DNA of 38,858 nucleotides from Pelomyxa schiedti (lineage: Eukaryota; Evosea; Pelobiontida; Pelomyxidae), in assembly GCA_020536535.1 (NCBI GenBank), contig JAHLWZ010000954.1:1-38858 (forward strand). The letters run 5' to 3'. Position numbers and translations under genes: made by a program. The notes below the pieces were generated by a model, which was not told where the DNA came from, ran no database searches, and saw only the letters and a list, made by a program, of their open reading frames with translations. Shown here piece by piece: positions 34,734-38,858 of this stretch (positions within the stretch are counted from its first letter, which is position 1; every line of letters starts with the position of its first letter).

Positions 34734-34859
34734 TTCGAGAGACCCAAATGCACACAATGACTAAGCCCAGCTCCATCCCTGCCCTTTTGTCGTTTTCATT
34801 TTTAAATTTTCTGATGTGGAATCTCTCAAATCTACAAGAAACACGGTAGTGACCAGCCC

Positions 34860-36233
34860 TTAGGAATTGGTGTCCATGATGAGCTTGGCGTACTGGACTG
34901 CGGCGTGCTTGAGGGTGTAGTCGCTCGGGAGCCCGTAGGACTGATAGTTGGGCACCACAGTGGTAACAACGGCCTCGAATTTGCCCACTGGGGGCGGTGC
35001 TGCAGAATTCGAGTCGGCTGAGGCAGACGCAGCAGAGGGGTCCACGATTTTGAGCGGCAGGGCGTTGTGGAAGTCTTGGATTCTCTGCCGTATCCTCAGA
35101 TTTTCGGCGTCGAGAGACATGGCGCTGCTTTTGAGCTGCGAGATTGCCTGCGAAATCTGCTGAAGCTCGCTCTGCGGCGCTTGGTTCTGGTGTGACGTCT
35201 GCAAGGCGACTTGTTTCTGTTGGATTTGCTGCATGACGCTTTGGTGCTGGCTTGCTATGATTTGAAGCTGGGCCTCGAGGGGCCTGGCTTGCTGCTGGCC
35301 GGTCATTAGATTCCAGAACTCTTCCACCAGCTTCTGGTCGTTCAGTCCGTCCTGGGTCTTCAGTTCCGATTCCAGCGGGGGGTAGTCAAATTCCACCACA
35401 ATCACTTTCTGGCCAGCCTGAACCTGCGACTGCCCCTGCGAAGCCTGCTGCGTACTGTGGGACAAGAACAGCGTTGGGCCAGAATTGGCCGCACCCGCCG
35501 ACGAAAGCAGCCCCACAGAGCAAGATACATCAAACCCACTGCTCTTCCCCCCATAGCCTCCCCCTCCTCCACGGAGCACTTTCCACCCAGATATGGTGGC
35601 CAGCCTCAGCCTCGCGTACATTTTGGACTCCGCGGCCAGGATGGTCTCGCCCTCGCGCCCCAGCTCGGCCACGCAGTTGCCCAGGACGTAGAACGAGGAC
35701 ATGGAGTAGGGCGAGTCGCGCTCGGCGGTCCACAGCGACTGCGTGTGGGTCTGCGTGCACCCGAGGAGGGACGAGGCGCCGCTGCCCCGCGGCCCCGGGA
35801 ACCTCACGATGTACATGGGGTTGACCGTCGCGCACACCGTGGTCACGTGGGCCACCTCGCACTGCACCTCCCACGGCACCGTGACCGCGGAGCCGGGCAG
35901 CGGCAGGGACTGCGAGCCGAGGCCGCCCTTGGAGGCAGCGGAGGAGGAAGAGGCCGAGGACGAGGAGGAGGAGGGGGTCGCGGGGGCTGTGGAGGAGGAC
36001 ATGGGGGTGGGGGCGGTGACTGAGTATGCAGAAGAGGAGGAGGACGAGGAGGAGGAAGCTGGGGAGGGGAGGGCGGAGAGGGAGGAGACGATGTGGGAGA
36101 CGGAGAGGGAGTGGGAGGATCCCGTGGTGGACCCGAAGAGGGACTCGGCTCGGAGGCGGATGGCCTCCACAAGCTTGAGGGGGTCCTCCCTCGTGTTCTT
36201 GGTGAGCACAATTTGGATCACTGCCTTGACCAT
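34860..36233 (-). CDS. Mediator subunit 20 (MED20)-like protein, 457 aa
   Basis: One exon from ATG 36233 to the stop at 34860. MED20 belongs to the Mediator head module and has a TBP-like fold. Here residues 1-25 (MVKAVIQIVLTKNTREDPLK) form a strand, followed by a Ser/Ala low-complexity insertion (~35-110). Then come the paired strands VQCEVAHVTTVCA and MYIVRFPG, the SFYVLGNCVAELG segment that resembles the YVLG block of MED20, ILAAESKMYARLRL, FDVSCSVGLL, and KVIVVEFDYPP with the helix KLVEEFWNLM. The order and spacing fit MED20. The Gln-rich C-terminal ~170 residues (QQQARPLEAQLQIIASQHQ, coiled-coil-like) are additional. The frame stays open upstream without another ATG. Confidence 0.55.
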   Translation of the reverse strand: MVKAVIQIVLTKNTREDPLKLVEAIRLRAESLFGSTTGSSHSLSVSHIVSSLSALPSPASSSSSSSSSAYSVTAPTPMSSSTAPATPSSSSSSASSSSAASKGGLGSQSLPLPGSAVTVPWEVQCEVAHVTTVCATVNPMYIVRFPGPRGSGASSLLGCTQTHTQSLWTAERDSPYSMSSFYVLGNCVAELGREGETILAAESKMYARLRLATISGWKVLRGGGGGYGGKSSGFDVSCSVGLLSSAGAANSGPTLFLSHSTQQASQGQSQVQAGQKVIVVEFDYPPLESELKTQDGLNDQKLVEEFWNLMTGQQQARPLEAQLQIIASQHQSVMQQIQQKQVALQTSHQNQAPQSELQQISQAISQLKSSAMSLDAENLRIRQRIQDFHNALPLKIVDPSAASASADSNSAAPPPVGKFEAVVTTVVPNYQSYGLPSDYTLKHAAVQYAKLIMDTNS

Positions 36234-36269
36234 TTCCCAGTTGTTGATATTTAATATCCCCAGCAGATC

Positions 36270-38444
36270 ATGCTGCGCAGAGCGACCGCGAAACCGGGGC
36301 GTGGCCGACGAGGCCGGGAACAAAGCGGCAAGGGGGACCCGCAGGCGCCAAGTGCGAGTCCACTCCAAAGGGAAGCGGACCGGAGCCCGTCGCGGGGACG
36401 CCGCGGTTCTAGAGCCGCAACAGAGGGAGAGGAGGGGCGGCGTGGGGTGAGGTGCGTCCCGCGGTGCCCGGGCTCTCGCCCCACCGGGAGGGGCCGGGGC
36501 AGGGCCAGTCCCAGCGCCGCTCGTTCGCCGACTACGGCTGCGGCTACTGTGACTGCGGCGAACTCGGGGGGCCCGGGGATGAAGGGTTATTTCTACGATC
36601 CTGTGAAGAACCGGTACTTCAAAGTGGGTGCACACTTGCCAGTTTTTCGTTACTACATTCGTTGTGTATCTAATAATGGCTTCTTCGTTGTTTTTGGATA
36701 ACCGTTAATTGCCAGATTGATAAGGACCACCCAGCTCCGAAAATTGAAGTACCCAAGCCTGCACCACCACATAAACCACGCAACTCTCTTATCAAGCTTC
36801 TATGCACTCAACAAATGGGAGTTCGTTCTACATCACCGGCTGCATTGCAATCACATCTCCGCAGTGCCCTACTGGAATCTCGCTTCCACAACAATTCAGC
36901 TTGCACTGAGACATGTCAAACAACCACCACGAAAACCTACCGGGATAGTTCACGCTATGTCTCATTCACAGTTGGATACGGCCAAGACATTCTTCACACT
37001 ACAGGCGGAACTATAACTTGCATTGCCCAGTCTTCTAAACAACTGAACTGCGACGCCCCATCTTCCAGGCTCATTATTGGCACAAGTTCAGGCCATATTG
37101 CGTCTCTTACTCCGCGTATTACAAGTGGCGGGATCCCAAACCTTCTGGAGAATGCCTGTTTCCCATCTCATGTGTCAAACACGTCCGTCGGAGCATTGGG
37201 ACCGGTGTGGACACTGAAATGGACCCCTCGTTCCGGTGAGGGTATATTTCTTGCAGGATTCCTTGGAGGGACGCATCCTGGTATAACAAAGTGCCATTCC
37301 TGCCTTGACTGTTTGTATATTTAACGGTTTTCCATAGGACAAGCAAATTTAATGCAAGTCACAAGTGAAGGATGTAAATCACTCTTAGAGATGAAACTTC
37401 AGCAGGGTACTCTATGGGACTGTGAATGGTTAGACAACTCTGGTGCTCTCACTTCTGGGCGAGGACTTCTCCTCTATGACATCACCACGTGAGTATAAAA
37501 ATTAATTTGATGTAGGTGACTCACTCGTTCACCCATTGTCTTTTAGGAACAAAGCACTCCGGTCTCTGAAAGGCACCTCAAGTGAAGTGGTCCAGCTTTC
37601 TACTGCCAATACAGTATCCGCCCTGCTTGCCGGTTGCAGGAATGGCACTGTCTCACTTGCAGATACCCGGGACCCTCGAGGATTCCAAGGATTGATGTGC
37701 CAAACTCCGGGCCAAGTTTGTGCCATGCAAGTTCTGACCCTATCTCCGTGGAATTTCATAGTCAGCTCCACGAACAACCACTTGGCCATGTGGGACCTGC
37801 GATTCCCCGCCTCCGCCTCGTCATCATCATCAACAGCAACAACATCACCACCCCCCCCACCACCACCAACAACAACAACATCATCATCCCCATCACCATG
37901 CAAGAGTAATACGAGGCAAGTGGTGGTGGAATACAGCGGGCACGTGAACTCCCACGCCACCCACGCGCACCTCTCGCTGTTCATGGGGGAGTCGCTGGTC
38001 AGCAGCGGCAGCAGTGACGGCCGCGTCCGCCTGTGGGATGTGCTCTCGGGCAAGCAGATGTGCCAGGACGCGTTCGCCCCGCCGCTGCGGCCGAGCGCGA
38101 GCGGGAGCGGGAGCCCCGGCACCGGCGGCTCGGGCGGGGGAAGCGGCAGCATGCTCGAGTGCGTGTCATTCTGCCACCTGTGGGAGTTTGGCTCTGCGGT
38201 GGAGGACTACTTTGCGTGGCGGCAGCAGCAGGAGCTGGTGAGGCTGCGGCACTCGGCGCTCAGCGCGGCGCACAGGGTGTGGGGCCAGGGCTTGGAGGGG
38301 GACCCGGACTCGCCCATGGCGCTGAATGACGACGAGTGCGGCCTCGGCCTGGCTCGGTCAGAGCCGATGCAGTGGGATGGATTGTGGGTGGCTACCCCCG
38401 GGCACCTCAATTTCCTGCCTCTGTGGGACAACGACCGGGTTTAG
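36270..38444 (+). CDS. DCAF4/WDR21-like WD40 protein, 655 aa (start uncertain)
   Basis: Exons 36270-36623, 36716-37280, 37338-37488, 37547-38444, in phase. The segment GYFYDPVKNRYFK spliced to IDKDHPAP is the N-terminal signature of DCAF4-type proteins, which are substrate receptors of the CUL4-DDB1 ubiquitin ligase. WD-like blades follow: SRLIIGTSSGHIASL, GPVWTLKWTPRSG, VSALLAGCRNGTVSLAD, FIVSSTNNHLAMWDLRFP and SLVSSGSSDGRVRLWDV. WDLR and RLWDV are typical blade ends, and MWDLR fits a DDB1-binding WDxR motif. Ser/Thr/Pro and Gly/Ser insertions separate the last blades. ATG 36270 leaves only 36 bp to the divergent MED20-like gene, so the in-frame ATG at 36579 (552 aa) may be the true start. 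AATAAA at 38488 may be its polyadenylation signal. Confidence 0.82.
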
Positions 38445-38514
38445 GCTCACAAAAAAGTGGATCTTCCGATTCTGAGAAAGTTATTCGAATAAAAGGCAAA
38501 AAAAAAAACGAAGG

Positions 38515-38858
38515 ATGAGCAACAGGGCAGACGGCAGGAAGGAAAACGTGTGTGGCGACGACCCTGCGTCGTGGACACCCATAATAGAGTGCGCGTTCGT
38601 AGACGAAGGGAACGGGAGTACGATGATTTCTCCCGATGTAGCTGCCGCCGAGGCGAAGCGGCGCGTCGTTCTGTGCTCGAAAAAGGGCTGGCACAAAATT
38701 CTGAAGGACCTTTACACCGAAGCGGCGACTTACACGAAGTACTCCGATTATATCTACGACCCTCAGCCCCAGGTCGTAGATGCAATGTACGGCTCCGTGT
38801 CTTTCCCCCCCCAAAATCATTGTTGTTACAGTGGAGACCGCTTTGGCCAATTGTTTGA
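38515..38858 (+). CDS. 5' part of an unrecognised gene, cut by the window end
   Basis: ATG at 38515 opens a frame to the end of the window. The first ~97 residues look coding (IIECAFVDEGNGS, AEAKRRVVLCSKKGWHKILK, DLYTEAATYTKYSDYIYDP). No domain is recognised; the segment with paired Tyr and basic residues looks like a folded domain edge. From 38807 the bases are an exact copy of part of the myotubularin exon at 24348-24399, read here in another strand and frame. The last ~17 codons are therefore doubtful and may be a contig-end artefact. The start lies 70 bp after the previous stop. Confidence 0.5.
   Translation, partial: MSNRADGRKENVCGDDPASWTPIIECAFVDEGNGSTMISPDVAAAEAKRRVVLCSKKGWHKILKDLYTEAATYTKYSDYIYDPQPQVVDAMYGSVSFPPQNHCCYSGDRFGQLF
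38807..38858 (+). repeat. 52-bp exact direct repeat, copy 2, at the window end
   Basis: Identical to 24348-24399 and running to the last base. The join to unrelated sequence is in a C run (eight Cs here, six in copy 1). The copy may continue beyond the window. Confidence 0.9.

Noticed and set aside
35743-36450. Plus-strand Glu-rich open frame opposite the MED20-like gene
   Set aside because: It mirrors the Ser-rich insertion on the minus strand in a GC-rich island; the minus frame carries the recognisable strands.

Overview
The window is eukaryotic nuclear DNA. It is packed with multi-exon genes on both strands, and the introns are very short (mostly 38-60 bp, GT...AG, often with a CTAAC/CTAAT-like box just before the acceptor). 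Spacers between genes are also short. The protein content points to Amoebozoa: a Dictyostelium-Pats1-like Roco kinase with a myotubularin module, a fimbrin-type actin-binding protein, and VIT-vWA proteins. The GC-rich low-complexity exons and the first protein look to me like Archamoebae (Pelomyxa/Mastigamoeba). That last step is an impression from memory, not a search. All exon joins were made by hand from the bases and checked for reading phase.

Layout. 1-138 (+): 3' end of an unknown gene. 216-1601 (-): intronless unknown protein. 2218-3877 (-): RRM protein. 3934-9641 (-): 13-exon, about 1681-aa chimera joining VIT, vWA, an ESCRT-III/CHMP1-like segment, a broken array of small GTPase modules, TPR-like helices and a DUF2135-like domain. 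9709-11458 (-): 12-exon ADP-ribosyl-arginine hydrolase (ARH1 type). 11597-14584 (+): 16-exon protein with two fimbrin-like CH domains, PPSY motifs, poly-Q and a vWA domain. 14919-16517 (+): 9-exon unknown protein. 16662-27730 (-): 54-exon, about 2866-aa Roco-family gene with RhoGAP-like, GRAM, myotubularin, LRR, Roc, COR, kinase and WD40 modules. 27903-29387 (+): CDC123/D123. 29450-31804 (-): AP endonuclease (APE1/exonuclease III family) with a long charged N-terminus. 32016-32722 (-): doubtful small His/Cys-rich protein. 33043-34733 (-): choline-transporter-like (SLC44) membrane protein. 34860-36233 (-): MED20-like Mediator subunit. 36270-38444 (+): DCAF4/WDR21-like WD40 protein. 38515-38858 (+): start of an unknown gene that runs into a 52-bp exact copy of a piece of the Roco gene at the very end of the window.

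The genes do not form a pathway, as expected for eukaryotic neighbours. The most notable items are three large multidomain proteins. In the VIT-vWA-CHMP1-GTPase protein and the Roco protein, several enzyme-like modules appear to have lost catalytic motifs (myotubularin without its Cys-x5-Arg loop, RhoGAP without an arginine finger, a Rab-like domain without a P-loop, a Roc domain without a clear G3). This suggests that scaffolding has replaced catalysis in parts of both. No tRNA, rRNA, CRISPR array or intact transposon was seen.
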